Origin: Variovorax gracilis
GTDB lineage: Bacteria; Pseudomonadota; Gammaproteobacteria; Burkholderiales; Burkholderiaceae_C
DNA length: 64,000 bases
Direction of reading: 5' to 3'
Assembly: GCF_030317115.1 (NCBI RefSeq)
Contig: NZ_JASZYF010000013.1
Location: forward strand, 1 to 64,000
Of the stretch, positions 1 through 8,339 are shown piece after piece. The stretch's first letter is position 1, and each line of letters opens with the position of its first letter. The translations under genes were made by a program, and so were the position numbers. The notes below the pieces were generated by a model. It was not told where the DNA came from. It saw nothing but the letters and a program-made list of their open reading frames with translations, and did not search any database.

Positions 1-129
1 ATGGACAAGCAGGGCACGCCCGGCGTGAAGTTCGACGTCGAAGGCTCCGGCTACGGCTTCCGCGTCGTGAAGACCATTCCCGCCAGCCGCGCCGAAATGC
101 CCAGCAGTTGCCAGATGCAGCGCCCCTGA
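1..129 (+). CDS. C-terminal fragment of an unrecognised gene (truncated by window edge)
   Basis: The first frame is open from base 1 to a TGA at 127-129 and encodes 42 residues ending in CQMQRP. It stops 19 bases before the aminotransferase start and is on the same strand, so the two may be co-transcribed. There is an ATG at base 1, but the open frame runs off the window edge, so this is probably the tail of a longer protein. I do not recognise the family. The fragment is hydrophilic, with Lys/Arg and Val alternation in its middle. Confidence 0.45.
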   Translation: MDKQGTPGVKFDVEGSGYGFRVVKTIPASRAEMPSSCQMQRP

Positions 130-148
130 ACCCCAAGGAAAAAGTCCG

Positions 149-1315
149 ATGCGTGAAGCCATCCACAACCTCGAAGCCTCCAAGATCCGAGAAGTCGCCA
201 ACGCCGGCCTGGGCCGAAGCGACGTTCTCGCCTTCTGGTTCGGCGAGAGCGACGAAGTCACCCCCGAAGTCATCCGCCATGCAGCCATCGAATCGTTGCA
301 GCGCGGCGAAACCTTCTATGCGCACAACCTGGGCCTGCCCGAACTGCGCGAGGCCGTCGCTGCCTACATGAGCGGCCTGCACCCGAAGATCGAGTCGTCG
401 CGGATCGCCATCACCTCCGGCGGTGTCAGTGCGCTGATGCTGGCCGTGCAGGCGCTCGTCGATGCGGGAGACGAGGTCGTGGCCATCACCCCGGTGTGGC
501 CCAACCTCACCGCTCAGCCGGCAATCCTCGGCGCAAAAGTGCGCTGTGTGCCCCTGGTGCCCAAGGCAGGGCAGTGGACGCTCGACCTTGCAGCGCTGCG
601 CGCCGCAGTCACGCCATCGACCAAGCTGCTCATCGTCAACGCGCCGAACAACCCGACGGGCTGGACGATGACACGGGCCGAGCAGCAAGCGATCCTCGAC
701 CATTGCCGCGCCACCGGCACCTGGATCCTTGCCGACGAGGTCTACGAGCGCCTGTACTTCGAGCCGACCCCCAACCGCTGCGCGCCCAGCTTCCTCGACG
801 TCGCGGCGCCCGAGGATCGCCTGGTGGTCGCCCACAGCTTCTCCAAGAGCTTCCTGATGACCGGCTGGCGCCTGGGCTGGCTGGTGGTGCCTCCAGCGCT
901 GATGGACGGCATGGGCAAGCTGATCGAGTTCAACACCTCGTGCGCCAGCGTCTTCACCCAGCGTGCCGGCGTCGCCGCACTGGCCCACACCGAGGAAATC
1001 ACCCCCAAGATCGTCGCGCACCTGAAGTCCTGCCGCGACACCCTGGTTCCCTTGCTGGCCGACATCCCCGGCGTCGAGGTTGCCCCCGCCCGCGGCGGCA
1101 TGTACGCCTTCTTCAAGCTGGACGGCTTCGATGATGCCCTCGACGTCGCCAAGCGCCTGGTGGCCGAAGCCGGCCTCGGCCTGGCCCCTGGCAACGCCTT
1201 CGCGCCAGAGGCGCAGGGCTGGCTCCGCTGGTGCTTCGCATCCAAGGACAAACAGCGCCTGGTGGACGGCGTCGACCGCCTGAAGCGCTGGCTGGCCGCG
1301 CAGCAGAAGTCGTGA
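149..1315 (+). CDS. Pyridoxal-phosphate-dependent aminotransferase, class I/II
   Basis: A 388-residue fold-type I aminotransferase that should transfer an amino group between an amino acid and a 2-oxo acid in the cytoplasm. Visible motifs are NAPNNPTG at 164-171, DEVYE at 196-200, and HSFSK with the Schiff-base lysine at Lys233, followed by MTGWRLGW. The length is normal for the class. An AAGGAAAAA ribosome site precedes the ATG. The substrate cannot be told from sequence; the variant resembles the aspartate/aromatic-type aminotransferases common in Comamonadaceae. It is followed by a copy of the dispersed intergenic repeat and then by rpsO, so it is likely transcribed separately from rpsO. 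Confidence 0.9.
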   Translation: MREAIHNLEASKIREVANAGLGRSDVLAFWFGESDEVTPEVIRHAAIESLQRGETFYAHNLGLPELREAVAAYMSGLHPKIESSRIAITSGGVSALMLAVQALVDAGDEVVAITPVWPNLTAQPAILGAKVRCVPLVPKAGQWTLDLAALRAAVTPSTKLLIVNAPNNPTGWTMTRAEQQAILDHCRATGTWILADEVYERLYFEPTPNRCAPSFLDVAAPEDRLVVAHSFSKSFLMTGWRLGWLVVPPALMDGMGKLIEFNTSCASVFTQRAGVAALAHTEEITPKIVAHLKSCRDTLVPLLADIPGVEVAPARGGMYAFFKLDGFDDALDVAKRLVAEAGLGLAPGNAFAPEAQGWLRWCFASKDKQRLVDGVDRLKRWLAAQQKS

Positions 1316-1324
1316 AACACCGCT

Positions 1325-1407
1325 GATCCGGCTCCGCCGGTCCGGCGTTGTTGCCCCCGGCAGGAGTGGTGCGAAGCGACACGAAGTGCGCGCAGGCTGG
1401 GCGCGAG
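1325..1407 (-). repeat. Dispersed intergenic repeat copy before rpsO
   Basis: This minus-oriented copy includes CCGGCTCCGCCGGTCCGG, TTGCCCCCGGCAGG and GCGACACGAAGTGCGC. It matches the copy at 29727-29815 over most of its length. It ends just before the rpsO -10 box. Confidence 0.6.
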
Positions 1408-1408
1408 C

Positions 1409-1414
1409 TATAAT
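1409..1414 (+). promoter_or_regulatory. Probable -10 box of the rpsO promoter
   Basis: A perfect TATAAT lies about 90 bases before the rpsO start, at the downstream edge of the repeat copy in this gap. The hexamer 17 bases upstream (GTGCGC) is a poor -35 match, so this would be a -10-driven promoter or need an activator. Position and sequence are seen; function is inferred. Confidence 0.45.
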
Positions 1415-1501
1415 CCCAAGGCTTTGCATGCCGCAAGGCGCACGGTGCGCGCAGTTCCAGCACACACCGCAAGTCAAACATCCCGGAACAAGGAAAATCA
1501 A

Positions 1502-1768
1502 ATGATCGCAGCCTCCATCAAGGCCGAAGTTGTCAAGGACAACGCCCGTGCCGCCAACGATACCGGTAGTCCCGAAGTGCAAGTCGCACTGCTGACCGCC
1601 CGCATCAACGAACTCACCCCGCACTTCAAGACGCACGCCAAGGACCATCATGGTCGTCGCGGCCTGCTGCGCATGGTGAGCCGCCGCCGCAAGCTGCTGG
1701 ACTACCTCAAGTCCAAGGACGCCGACCGCTACACCGCGCTGATCGCCAAGCTGGGTCTGCGCAAGTAA
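1502..1768 (+). CDS. rpsO: 30S ribosomal protein S15
   Basis: This 88-residue protein has the standard length of S15. It contains the highly conserved blocks NDTGSPEVQVALLTARI and RRGLLRMVSRRRKLLDYL and ends KLGLRK. S15 binds the 16S rRNA central domain and nucleates assembly of the small-subunit platform. The start is the ATG preceded by AAGGAAAA; an upstream in-frame extension exists but is not part of S15. The rpsO-pnp order is the classic proteobacterial arrangement. A rho-independent terminator follows directly, so pnp probably also has its own leader and promoter or depends on read-through. Confidence 0.97.
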   Translation: MIAASIKAEVVKDNARAANDTGSPEVQVALLTARINELTPHFKTHAKDHHGRRGLLRMVSRRRKLLDYLKSKDADRYTALIAKLGLRK

Positions 1769-1785
1769 GCCGAATCGCATGCAAG

Positions 1786-1821
1786 AACGCCTGGGTTAGT
1801 CCGCTAGCTCAGGCGTTTTTT
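1786..1821 (+). terminator. Rho-independent terminator after rpsO
   Basis: An 8-bp perfect stem (AACGCCTG / CAGGCGTT) encloses a 16-base loop that can pair partly with itself. It runs straight into a T run at 1816-1821. It lies 17 bases after the rpsO stop. Confidence 0.85.
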
Positions 1822-1854
1822 ACTTCGGAGCCGCCAAACAGAGCGAAGCTGTGT

Positions 1855-1943
1855 CATTCCAACGAGGTTCCCTTCGAGCTTCTCTGGAATGGCATCGTGT
1901 TCTGAAAAGCGCTCCGGCCCCGCGGGGCCTGTGACACCACAGG
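1855..1943 (+). promoter_or_regulatory. Structured 5' leader of pnp (three consecutive hairpins)
   Basis: Between the rpsO terminator and the pnp start are three inverted repeats. CATTCCA/TGGAATG lies at 1855-1891, a perfect 14-base palindrome GGCCCCGCGGGGCC at 1916-1929, and CCTGTG-ACAC-CACAGG at 1928-1943; the second and third overlap and could be alternative structures. In enterobacteria the pnp leader is folded, cut by RNase III and used by PNPase for autoregulation. A similar role here is inference from position and structure. Confidence 0.5.
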
Positions 1944-1974
1944 TCGAGCCGCTATCAAAAAACAGGAGCTGAAC

Positions 1975-4284
1975 ATGAGCCTCTTCAACAAAGTCACGAA
2001 GTCCTTCCAGTGGGGCGACAAGACCGTCGTCCTGGAAACCGGCGAAATCGCGCGCCAGGCGACCGGCGCCGTCAAGGTGGACATCGAGGGCACCGTGGTG
2101 CTGGCGACCGTCGTCGCTTCCAAGTCCGCCAAGCCTGGACAGGATTTCTTCCCCCTGACCGTCGACTACATCGAGAAGACCTACGCCGCGGGCAAGATCC
2201 CTGGCAGTTTCTTCAAGCGTGAAGCCAAGCCCAGCGAGCACGAAACGCTGACCAGCCGCCTGATCGACCGTCCGATCCGCCCGCTGTTCCCCGAAGGCTT
2301 CCTGAATGAAGTGCACGTGGTCATCCACACGCTGTCGCTCAACCCCGAAGTCGACGCCGACATCGCCGCGATGATCGGCACGAGCGCTGCCCTGTCGATC
2401 TCCGGCATTCCGTTCAGCGGTCCGATCGGTGCCGCTCGCGTCGGCTACATCAATGGCCAGTACGTGCTGAACCCAGGCCAGACGGCACGCAAGGATTCGC
2501 AGATGGATCTGGTCGTGGCCGGCACCGAAGCCGCCGTGCTGATGGTCGAATCCGAAGCCCTGCAACTGAGCGAAGAAATCATGCTCGGCGGCGTGGTGTT
2601 CGGCCATGAGCAAGCCAACATCGCGATCAACGCGATCCACGAACTCGTGCGCGACGCCGGCAAGCCGGTGTGGGACTGGCAGCCGCCCGCCGAAGACGAA
2701 GCCTTCGTCGCCAAGGTCAAGGGCCTGGCCGAGGAAAAATTGCGCGCGGTCTACCAGATCCGCAGCAAGCAGGCGCGCACGCAAGCCCTGCGCGAAGCCA
2801 ATGCCAGCGTGATGGAAGCGCTGAAGGAAAGCGGCGAGCCCTTCGATGCCGGCAAGGTCAACGACCTGCTGTTCTCGATCGAATCGAAGATTGTCCGCGG
2901 CCAGATCCTGTCGGGCGAGCCCCGTATCGACGGCCGCGACACGCGAACCGTGCGCCCGATCGAGATCCGCAACAGCGTTCTGCCGCGCACCCACGGCTCG
3001 GCCCTGTTCACGCGCGGTGAAACCCAGGCGCTGGTCGTGACCACGCTGGGCACCGAACGCGATGCGCAGCGCATCGACGCACTGGCCGGCGAATACGAAG
3101 ATCGCTTCCTGTTCCACTACAACATGCCTCCCTTCGCCACCGGCGAAGTCGGCCGCATGGGTTCCACCAAGCGTCGTGAAGTCGGCCATGGCCGCCTCGC
3201 CAAGCGCGCGCTGGTCGCTTGCCTGCCGAGCAAGGAAGAGTTCCCGTACACGATTCGCGTCGTGTCGGAAATCACCGAGTCGAACGGCTCCTCGTCGATG
3301 GCTTCGGTCTGCGGCGGCTGCCTCTCGATGATGGACGCCGGCGTGCCGATGAAGGCCCATGTGGCCGGCATCGCCATGGGCCTGATCAAGGAAGACAACC
3401 GCTTCGCGGTGCTGACCGACATCCTGGGCGACGAAGATCACCTCGGCGACATGGACTTCAAGGTGGCTGGCACGACCAACGGCATCACAGCGCTGCAGAT
3501 GGACATCAAGATCCAGGGCATCACCAAGGAAATCATGCAAGTCGCCCTGGCGCAAGCCAAGGAAGCCCGCATGCACATCCTCGGCAAGATGCAGGAAGCA
3601 ATGGGCGAGGCCAAGGCCGAAGTCTCCAGCTTCGCACCGCGCCTTTTCACGATGAAGATCAACCCCGAGAAGATCCGCGACGTGATCGGCAAGGGTGGGT
3701 CGGTGATCCGCGCGCTGACCGAAGAAACCGGCACGCAGATCAACATCGACGAAGACGGCACCATCACCATCGCATCGACCGATCCGGCCAAGGCCGAAGA
3801 GGCCAAGAAGCGCATCGAGCAGATCACCGCTGAAGTGGAGATCGGCAAGGTCTACGAAGGCCCCGTCACCAAGATCCTCGATTTCGGCGCCCTGATCAAC
3901 CTGCTGCCCGGCAAGGACGGCCTGCTGCACATCAGCCAGATCGCGCACGAGCGCGTCGAGAAAGTCACCGACTACCTGAGCGAAGGCCAGATCGTGAAGG
4001 TCAAGGTGCTCGAGACCGACGAGAAGGGCCGCGTCAAGCTGTCCATGAAGGCCCTGGCCGAGCGTCCGGCCGGCATGGAGTTCAACGAGCGTCCTCCGCG
4101 TGAGGACCGTGGCGATCGTGGCGACCGCCGTGAACGCTCTGACCGCGGTGACCGTGGCGATCGTCCGCCGCGCCCTGAACGTGCACCGCGCTTCGAGAAC
4201 AACGAGCGTGGCGGCGAGCAGGCCGAGCAACTGGCCGAGCAATTGCCGCTGCAAGAGTCGAACCGCGGCGACCATCAGGCCTGA
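1975..4284 (+). CDS. pnp: Polyribonucleotide nucleotidyltransferase (PNPase)
   Basis: A 769-residue phosphorolytic 3'-5' exoribonuclease of the RNA degradosome. It has two RNase PH-like domains separated by a helical domain. The second carries GDEDHLGDMDFKVAGT with the conserved aspartates of the catalytic site. A KH domain follows (DVIGKGGSVIRALTEETG), then an S1 domain (GKDGLLHISQIAHERV). The last 60 or so residues are a repetitive Asp/Arg/Gly tail built from RGDR and ERSDR units, an RNA-binding or partner-binding extension longer than in E. coli. AGGAG precedes the ATG. Expression is probably autoregulated through the folded leader. Confidence 0.97.
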   Translation: MSLFNKVTKSFQWGDKTVVLETGEIARQATGAVKVDIEGTVVLATVVASKSAKPGQDFFPLTVDYIEKTYAAGKIPGSFFKREAKPSEHETLTSRLIDRPIRPLFPEGFLNEVHVVIHTLSLNPEVDADIAAMIGTSAALSISGIPFSGPIGAARVGYINGQYVLNPGQTARKDSQMDLVVAGTEAAVLMVESEALQLSEEIMLGGVVFGHEQANIAINAIHELVRDAGKPVWDWQPPAEDEAFVAKVKGLAEEKLRAVYQIRSKQARTQALREANASVMEALKESGEPFDAGKVNDLLFSIESKIVRGQILSGEPRIDGRDTRTVRPIEIRNSVLPRTHGSALFTRGETQALVVTTLGTERDAQRIDALAGEYEDRFLFHYNMPPFATGEVGRMGSTKRREVGHGRLAKRALVACLPSKEEFPYTIRVVSEITESNGSSSMASVCGGCLSMMDAGVPMKAHVAGIAMGLIKEDNRFAVLTDILGDEDHLGDMDFKVAGTTNGITALQMDIKIQGITKEIMQVALAQAKEARMHILGKMQEAMGEAKAEVSSFAPRLFTMKINPEKIRDVIGKGGSVIRALTEETGTQINIDEDGTITIASTDPAKAEEAKKRIEQITAEVEIGKVYEGPVTKILDFGALINLLPGKDGLLHISQIAHERVEKVTDYLSEGQIVKVKVLETDEKGRVKLSMKALAERPAGMEFNERPPREDRGDRGDRRERSDRGDRGDRPPRPERAPRFENNERGGEQAEQLAEQLPLQESNRGDHQA

Positions 4285-4325
4285 AGACGAGCGGCGGCGG
4301 AGACGCTGCCGCACTTGTGGATCGA

Positions 4326-4353
4326 GCAATGCCCGCCTGACCGCGGGCATTGC
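4326..4353 (+). terminator. Strong hairpin between pnp and the quinone oxidoreductase gene
   Basis: A perfect 11-bp stem (GCAATGCCCGC / GCGGGCATTGC) with a 6-base loop lies 15 bases before the next start codon. No T run follows, so it is not a classical rho-independent terminator. It could be an RNA-stability element or a rho-assisted 3' end. Confidence 0.5.
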
Positions 4354-4368
4354 AGCCTAGAGAAGAGC

Positions 4369-5367
4369 ATGAAAGCCATTGAGATCACATCGTTCGGTGC
4401 CCCCGAGGTGCTGCGCATGGTGGAGCGTTCCGCCCCTGTGGCGGGCGAGGGTGAACTGCTGATTCGCGTGGCCGCCAGCGGTGTGAATCGGCCGGACGTG
4501 CTTCAGCGGATGGGCCACTATCCGGTGCCACCGGGCGCGTCGGATTTGCCTGGCCTCGAAGTGGCGGGCGAGATAGTGTCAGGCGACGCGAAGGCGCTGG
4601 CCGACGCCGGTTTCAAGATCGGCGATCACGTCTGCGCGCTGGTTGCGGGTGGCGGCTATGCCGAGCTGTGCGTGGCGCCTGTCGCGCAATGCCTGCCGGT
4701 TCCCAAGGGGTGGAGCGACGTCGAGGCGGCCACGCTGCCCGAGACCTTCTTCACCGTGTGGAGCAATGTGTTCGAGCGGGGCCGCCTGCAGAAGGGTGAA
4801 ACCTTGCTGATCCAGGGCGGTTCGAGCGGCATCGGCGTCACGGCCATCCAGCTCGGCAAGGCGCTCGGTGCCACCGTGATCGTGACGGCGGGCAGCGACG
4901 ACAAGTGCGAAGCGTGCCTGAAGCTCGGTGCCGACCACGCGATCAACTACAAGACCGCCGATTTCGTCGAAGAGGCCAAGCGCCTCACCGGCGGAAAGGG
5001 CGTCGACGTGGTGCTCGACATGGTGGCCGGCGCCTATGTGGCGCGGGAGGTCGAATGCCTGGCCGAAGACGGCCGGCTCGTGATCATCGCGGTGCAGGGC
5101 GGCGTCAAGAGCGAGATCAATGCGGGACTGGTGCTGCGCAGGCGGCTCACCATCACCGGATCGACCTTGCGTCCGCGGCCGATCGCCTTCAAGGGCGCGA
5201 TTGCGAACGCACTGCGCGAGAAGGTTTGGCCGCTGCTGGAGAGCGGTGCGGTCAAGCCGGTCATTCACAGCAGCTTCGCTGCAGGGGGTGATCCGAGCGG
5301 TGCGACCCAGGCGCACGTCCTGATGGAATCGAATCAGCACATCGGCAAGATCGTGCTGACCTGGTGA
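4369..5367 (+). CDS. NAD(P)H quinone oxidoreductase, PIG3/zeta-crystallin type
   Basis: A 332-residue zinc-free medium-chain dehydrogenase/reductase. It has the N-terminal GroES-like domain (GVNRPDVLQRMG, PGLEVAGEI) and a Rossmann domain with the dinucleotide motif QGGSSGIGVTAIQLGKALG. The typical catalytic-zinc ligands are absent. The family reduces quinones or conjugated carbonyls with NADPH. I chose the ATG after GAGAAGAG; an earlier in-frame ATG lies within the upstream hairpin and would add non-conserved residues. Its stop is 11 bases before the tpiA start, so the two genes are likely co-transcribed. The physiological substrate is unknown. Confidence 0.88.
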   Translation: MKAIEITSFGAPEVLRMVERSAPVAGEGELLIRVAASGVNRPDVLQRMGHYPVPPGASDLPGLEVAGEIVSGDAKALADAGFKIGDHVCALVAGGGYAELCVAPVAQCLPVPKGWSDVEAATLPETFFTVWSNVFERGRLQKGETLLIQGGSSGIGVTAIQLGKALGATVIVTAGSDDKCEACLKLGADHAINYKTADFVEEAKRLTGGKGVDVVLDMVAGAYVAREVECLAEDGRLVIIAVQGGVKSEINAGLVLRRRLTITGSTLRPRPIAFKGAIANALREKVWPLLESGAVKPVIHSSFAAGGDPSGATQAHVLMESNQHIGKIVLTW

Positions 5368-5378
5368 ACGAGACAGAC

Positions 5379-6128
5379 ATGACGAAGAAAATGCTGATCG
5401 CAGGCAACTGGAAGATGAACGGCAGCCTCGCTGCCAACGAGGCGCTGGTGAAGGCCTTGGTGGCGGGGGCGGCCGCGCCGGCTTGCGAAATCGCCGTGTG
5501 CGTGCCGGCGCCTTATTTGGCGCAGGTGCAATCGCTGGTTGCCGGGTCGCCGATCGCATTGGGTGCGCAGGATGTATCGACGCAGGCGCAAGGCGCTTTC
5601 ACGGGCGAGCAATCGGCGGTGATGCTGAGGGAATTCGGCGTGCGCTACGCCATCGTGGGGCACTCGGAACGGCGTCAGTACCACGGCGAGACCGACGAGG
5701 TCGTGGCCGCGAAGACAGCGGCTGCGCTCGCCAATGGCATCACGCCGATCGTCTGCGTCGGCGAAACGCTGGCGCAGCGCGAAGCAGGGGCGACCGAGGA
5801 AGTCGTCAAGCGCCAACTCGCAGCAGTCATCCACGTCAATGGCCACTGCATCAGCGAGATCGTCGTGGCCTACGAGCCCGTCTGGGCCATCGGCACCGGC
5901 AAGACCGCAACGCCCGAGCAGGCGCAGGCCGTGCATGCGGTGCTTCGCGCGCAACTGCATCACGCCGCGAGCGACCATGCCGCGGGCATCCGGATTCTTT
6001 ACGGCGGCAGCATGAACGCTGCGAACGCGGCAGAACTGCTCGCGCAAGCCGATATCGACGGCGGGTTGATCGGCGGCGCGTCCCTCAAGGCGGCCGACTT
6101 CCTGCAAATCATCGCCGCGGCCCGCTGA
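5379..6128 (+). CDS. tpiA: Triosephosphate isomerase
   Basis: This 249-residue TIM barrel interconverts dihydroxyacetone phosphate and glyceraldehyde 3-phosphate. It shows GNWKMNG (substrate-binding Asn and catalytic Lys), VGHSERR (electrophilic His), AYEPVWAIGTGKTAT (catalytic Glu and the start of flexible loop 6) and LYGGSMN (phosphate loop). The chosen start gives MTKKMLIAGNWK, matching the usual N-terminus. A GTG at 5364 that overlaps the preceding stop would add five residues and is less likely. secG follows 37 bases downstream, the common tpiA-secG order of proteobacteria. Confidence 0.96.
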   Translation: MTKKMLIAGNWKMNGSLAANEALVKALVAGAAAPACEIAVCVPAPYLAQVQSLVAGSPIALGAQDVSTQAQGAFTGEQSAVMLREFGVRYAIVGHSERRQYHGETDEVVAAKTAAALANGITPIVCVGETLAQREAGATEEVVKRQLAAVIHVNGHCISEIVVAYEPVWAIGTGKTATPEQAQAVHAVLRAQLHHAASDHAAGIRILYGGSMNAANAAELLAQADIDGGLIGGASLKAADFLQIIAAAR

Positions 6129-6165
6129 GACAGCGCGGCTGCCAACAATTTAGGAGTTAGAACGA

Positions 6166-6594
6166 ATGAACGTGGTCCTCAATATCCTCGTGGGCGTGCA
6201 GATGCTCACCGCACTCGCGATGATCGGTCTCATCCTGGTCCAGCACGGGAAGGGTGCCGACATGGGCGCCGCCTTCGGCAGCGGCAGCGCCGGCAGCCTG
6301 TTCGGTGCCAGCGGCAGTGCGAACTTCCTTTCGCGCACGACGGCGGTTCTTGCCGCAGTTTTCTTCGCCTGCACGCTGCTGCTGGCCTACTTCGGCCACT
6401 CGCGGCCCGCGGGCGGCGGGAGCCTGCTCGAACGAGCCGCGGTCGGCACGCCTGCGCCGGCACCGGCGCCTGCCACTTCGGGGTCCGCAGCGGAGATTCC
6501 GTCGGGTCCGGCCCCCGCTGCCCCTGCGCCGAATGCACCGGCTTCCGCCCCGGCCGCACCCGCTTCGGGCGCCGCGCAGATCCCGGCCAAGTAA
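6166..6594 (+). CDS. secG: Preprotein translocase subunit SecG
   Basis: A 142-residue inner-membrane subunit of the SecYEG protein-conducting channel. Two hydrophobic segments (about residues 4-24 and 55-76) flank the conserved cytoplasmic loop ILVQHGKGADMGAAFG. The C-terminal third is an unusually long Ala/Pro-rich tail of low complexity, typical of high-G+C beta-proteobacterial SecG and probably disordered. A terminator follows. Co-transcription with tpiA is likely. Confidence 0.93.
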   Translation: MNVVLNILVGVQMLTALAMIGLILVQHGKGADMGAAFGSGSAGSLFGASGSANFLSRTTAVLAAVFFACTLLLAYFGHSRPAGGGSLLERAAVGTPAPAPAPATSGSAAEIPSGPAPAAPAPNAPASAPAAPASGAAQIPAK

Positions 6595-6610
6595 TCGTGT
6601 CATCTTCTCT

Positions 6611-6638
6611 ACAGTCGTCAATGAAAACGGCTGTTTTT
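6611..6638 (+). terminator. Rho-independent terminator after secG
   Basis: An 8-bp stem ACAGTCGT / ACGGCTGT (one G-U pair) with an 8-base loop ends in a T run at 6634-6638. It separates the tpiA-secG unit from tRNA-Leu. Confidence 0.7.
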
Positions 6639-6714
6639 CAGGGTAAACTCTAAAGCTGTTCCGGAAAGCCAAAACCTCTCGTAGGTTCCTCATGCCATCC
6701 GGGCAGCAAAAACC

Positions 6715-6799
6715 GCGGTCGTGGTGAAATTGGTAGACACGCTATCTTGAGGGGGTAGTGGCGAAAGCTGTGCGAGTTCGAGTCTCGCCGACCGCACCA
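6715..6799 (+). tRNA. tRNA-Leu (anticodon GAG)
   Basis: A complete 85-base class II tRNA. The acceptor stem GCGGTCG / CGACCGC is perfect, followed by discriminator A and an encoded CCA. The anticodon loop CTTGAGG reads GAG (decodes CUU/CUC), there is a long variable arm as in tRNA-Leu, and the T-loop is GTTCGAGTC. It sits between secG and nuoA. I saw no integration signs here. Confidence 0.96.
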
Positions 6800-6804
6800 A
6801 ATCT

Positions 6805-6835
6805 CACCGGCAGGAATCAATGCTTCCTGCCGGTG
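6805..6835 (+). terminator. Hairpin between tRNA-Leu and nuoA
   Basis: A perfect 11-bp stem CACCGGCAGGA / TCCTGCCGGTG with a 9-base loop starts six bases after the tRNA. No T run follows. It may end the tRNA transcript, or be a processing or leader structure for the nuo operon, which starts 23 bases later. Confidence 0.55.
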
Positions 6836-6858
6836 GCAAGCGGTGATAGAACCCCCTG

Positions 6859-7218
6859 ATGAACCTCGATTCCTACCTCCCCGTCCTGTTGTTCATCCTG
6901 GTCGGTGTCGGAGTCGGCGTCGCACCCCAGGTTCTGGGTTACATCCTCGGTCCCAACCGGCCCGACGCTCAAAAGAATTCCCCTTACGAATGCGGCTTCG
7001 AGGCCTTCGAAGACGCGCGCATGAAGTTCGACGTCCGGTACTACCTCGTCGCGATTCTCTTCATCCTGTTCGATCTCGAAATTGCTTTTCTCTTTCCGTG
7101 GGCCATCGCGCTCAAGGAAATCGGCCCTGTCGGCTTCTGGGCAATGATGATTTTTCTCGCCATCCTCGTCGTGGGCTTCGTCTACGAGTGGAAAAAGGGC
7201 GCCCTCGACTGGGAATGA
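6859..7218 (+). CDS. nuoA: NADH-quinone oxidoreductase subunit A
   Basis: A 119-residue membrane subunit of complex I with three hydrophobic segments (about 6-28, 62-82, 88-110). It carries the conserved loop PYECGFE whose cysteine lies near the quinone pocket, and the acidic segment FDLEIAFLFPWA. It is the first gene of the nuo operon. Spacing to nuoB is 15 bases. Confidence 0.96.
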   Translation: MNLDSYLPVLLFILVGVGVGVAPQVLGYILGPNRPDAQKNSPYECGFEAFEDARMKFDVRYYLVAILFILFDLEIAFLFPWAIALKEIGPVGFWAMMIFLAILVVGFVYEWKKGALDWE

Positions 7219-7233
7219 CAAGGAATCCGAAAA

Positions 7234-7713
7234 ATGGCCATTGAAGGCGTCATGAAGGAAGGCTTCGTCACCACGACCTACGATTCGGTGGTGAACTGGG
7301 CCAAGACCGGATCACTGTGGCCCATGACCTTTGGTCTGGCCTGCTGTGCGGTGGAGATGATGCATGCGGGTGCCGCACGCTACGACATCGACCGCTTCGG
7401 CATGTTGTTCCGACCCAGCCCGCGCCAGTCCGACCTGATGATCGTTGCCGGTACGCTGTGCAACAAGATGGCGCCGGCGCTGCGCAAGGTCTACGACCAG
7501 ATGCCCGAGCCTCGCTGGGTGCTCTCGATGGGCTCCTGCGCCAATGGCGGTGGCTACTACCACTACAGCTATTCGGTCGTGCGCGGATGCGATCGCATCG
7601 TGCCGGTCGACGTCTACGTGCCGGGCTGCCCGCCGACCGCCGAGGCGCTTTTGTACGGGGTGATCCAGCTCCAGCAGAAGATTCGCCGTACCAACACGAT
7701 TGCGCGCGCCTGA
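7234..7713 (+). CDS. nuoB: NADH-quinone oxidoreductase subunit B
   Basis: A 159-residue peripheral subunit that binds cluster N2, the last [4Fe-4S] centre before quinone. The four ligands are visible as the adjacent pair Cys37-Cys38 (FGLACCAVEMM), Cys102 (GSCANGGG) and Cys132 (PGCPPTAEAL). The length is normal for Burkholderiales. nuoC follows after 13 bases. Confidence 0.97.
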   Translation: MAIEGVMKEGFVTTTYDSVVNWAKTGSLWPMTFGLACCAVEMMHAGAARYDIDRFGMLFRPSPRQSDLMIVAGTLCNKMAPALRKVYDQMPEPRWVLSMGSCANGGGYYHYSYSVVRGCDRIVPVDVYVPGCPPTAEALLYGVIQLQQKIRRTNTIARA

Positions 7714-7726
7714 CGAGCACGAGACG

Positions 7727-8335
7727 ATGACCGACTTTGCCATTTCTCCCGAGGCGCTGAAGACCCAGATCACCGAAACGCTTGGCACCAAGGCGAAGAG
7801 CGTCACGCTCGCGTTGGGCGAGGTGACGGTGGTGGTGAGTGCTGCCGACTATCTGGCGGCTGCGACCTTGTTGCGCGATGCGCCGGGCTGCCGCTTCGAG
7901 CAGCTCATCGATCTGTGCGGCATGGACTATTCCGGCTACCGCGAAGGCGAGTGGGAGGGCGAGCGTTTCTGCGTCGTGTCCCATCTGCTTTCCGTGAGCC
8001 TCAATCAGCGTGTCCGCCTCAAGGTGTTCGTGCCGAACGAAGACCTCCCGGTTGTCGATTCGCTGACCGGCGTCTGGAATGCCGCGGGGTGGTTCGAGCG
8101 CGAAGCCTTCGACCTTTACGGCATCGTGTTCGAAGGTCATGACGACCTGCGTCGCATCCTGACGGACTACGGCTTCATCGGGCATCCTTTCCGCAAGGAC
8201 TTCCCTGTGTCCGGTCACGTCGAGATGCGCTATGACCCGGACCAGAAGCGTGTGATCTATCAGCCGGTCTCGATCGAGCCGCGCGAGATCACGCCACGCG
8301 TGATCCGCGAAGACAACTACGGCGGGCTCCACTGA
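7727..8335 (+). CDS. nuoC: NADH-quinone oxidoreductase subunit C
   Basis: A 202-residue 30-kDa-type subunit of the peripheral arm, separate from NuoD as in beta-proteobacteria (fused in E. coli). It contains the family signature NAAGWFEREAFDLYGI and then DLRRILTDYGF-GHPFRKDFP. The start is the ATG within GACGATGACC. A reading extended into the nuoB end would add non-conserved residues. Confidence 0.96.
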   Translation: MTDFAISPEALKTQITETLGTKAKSVTLALGEVTVVVSAADYLAAATLLRDAPGCRFEQLIDLCGMDYSGYREGEWEGERFCVVSHLLSVSLNQRVRLKVFVPNEDLPVVDSLTGVWNAAGWFEREAFDLYGIVFEGHDDLRRILTDYGFIGHPFRKDFPVSGHVEMRYDPDQKRVIYQPVSIEPREITPRVIREDNYGGLH

Positions 8336-8339
8336 TCAT

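Noticed and set aside
1804..4350. An 848-codon open frame antisense to pnp
   Set aside because: It mirrors the codon bias of pnp, as expected in high-G+C DNA, has no recognisable domain, and pnp itself is unmistakable.
6715..6799. tRNA-Leu as an integration site
   Set aside because: No integrase, no repeated 3' tRNA fragment and no foreign genes lie beside it; the secG-tRNA-nuoA order looks native.
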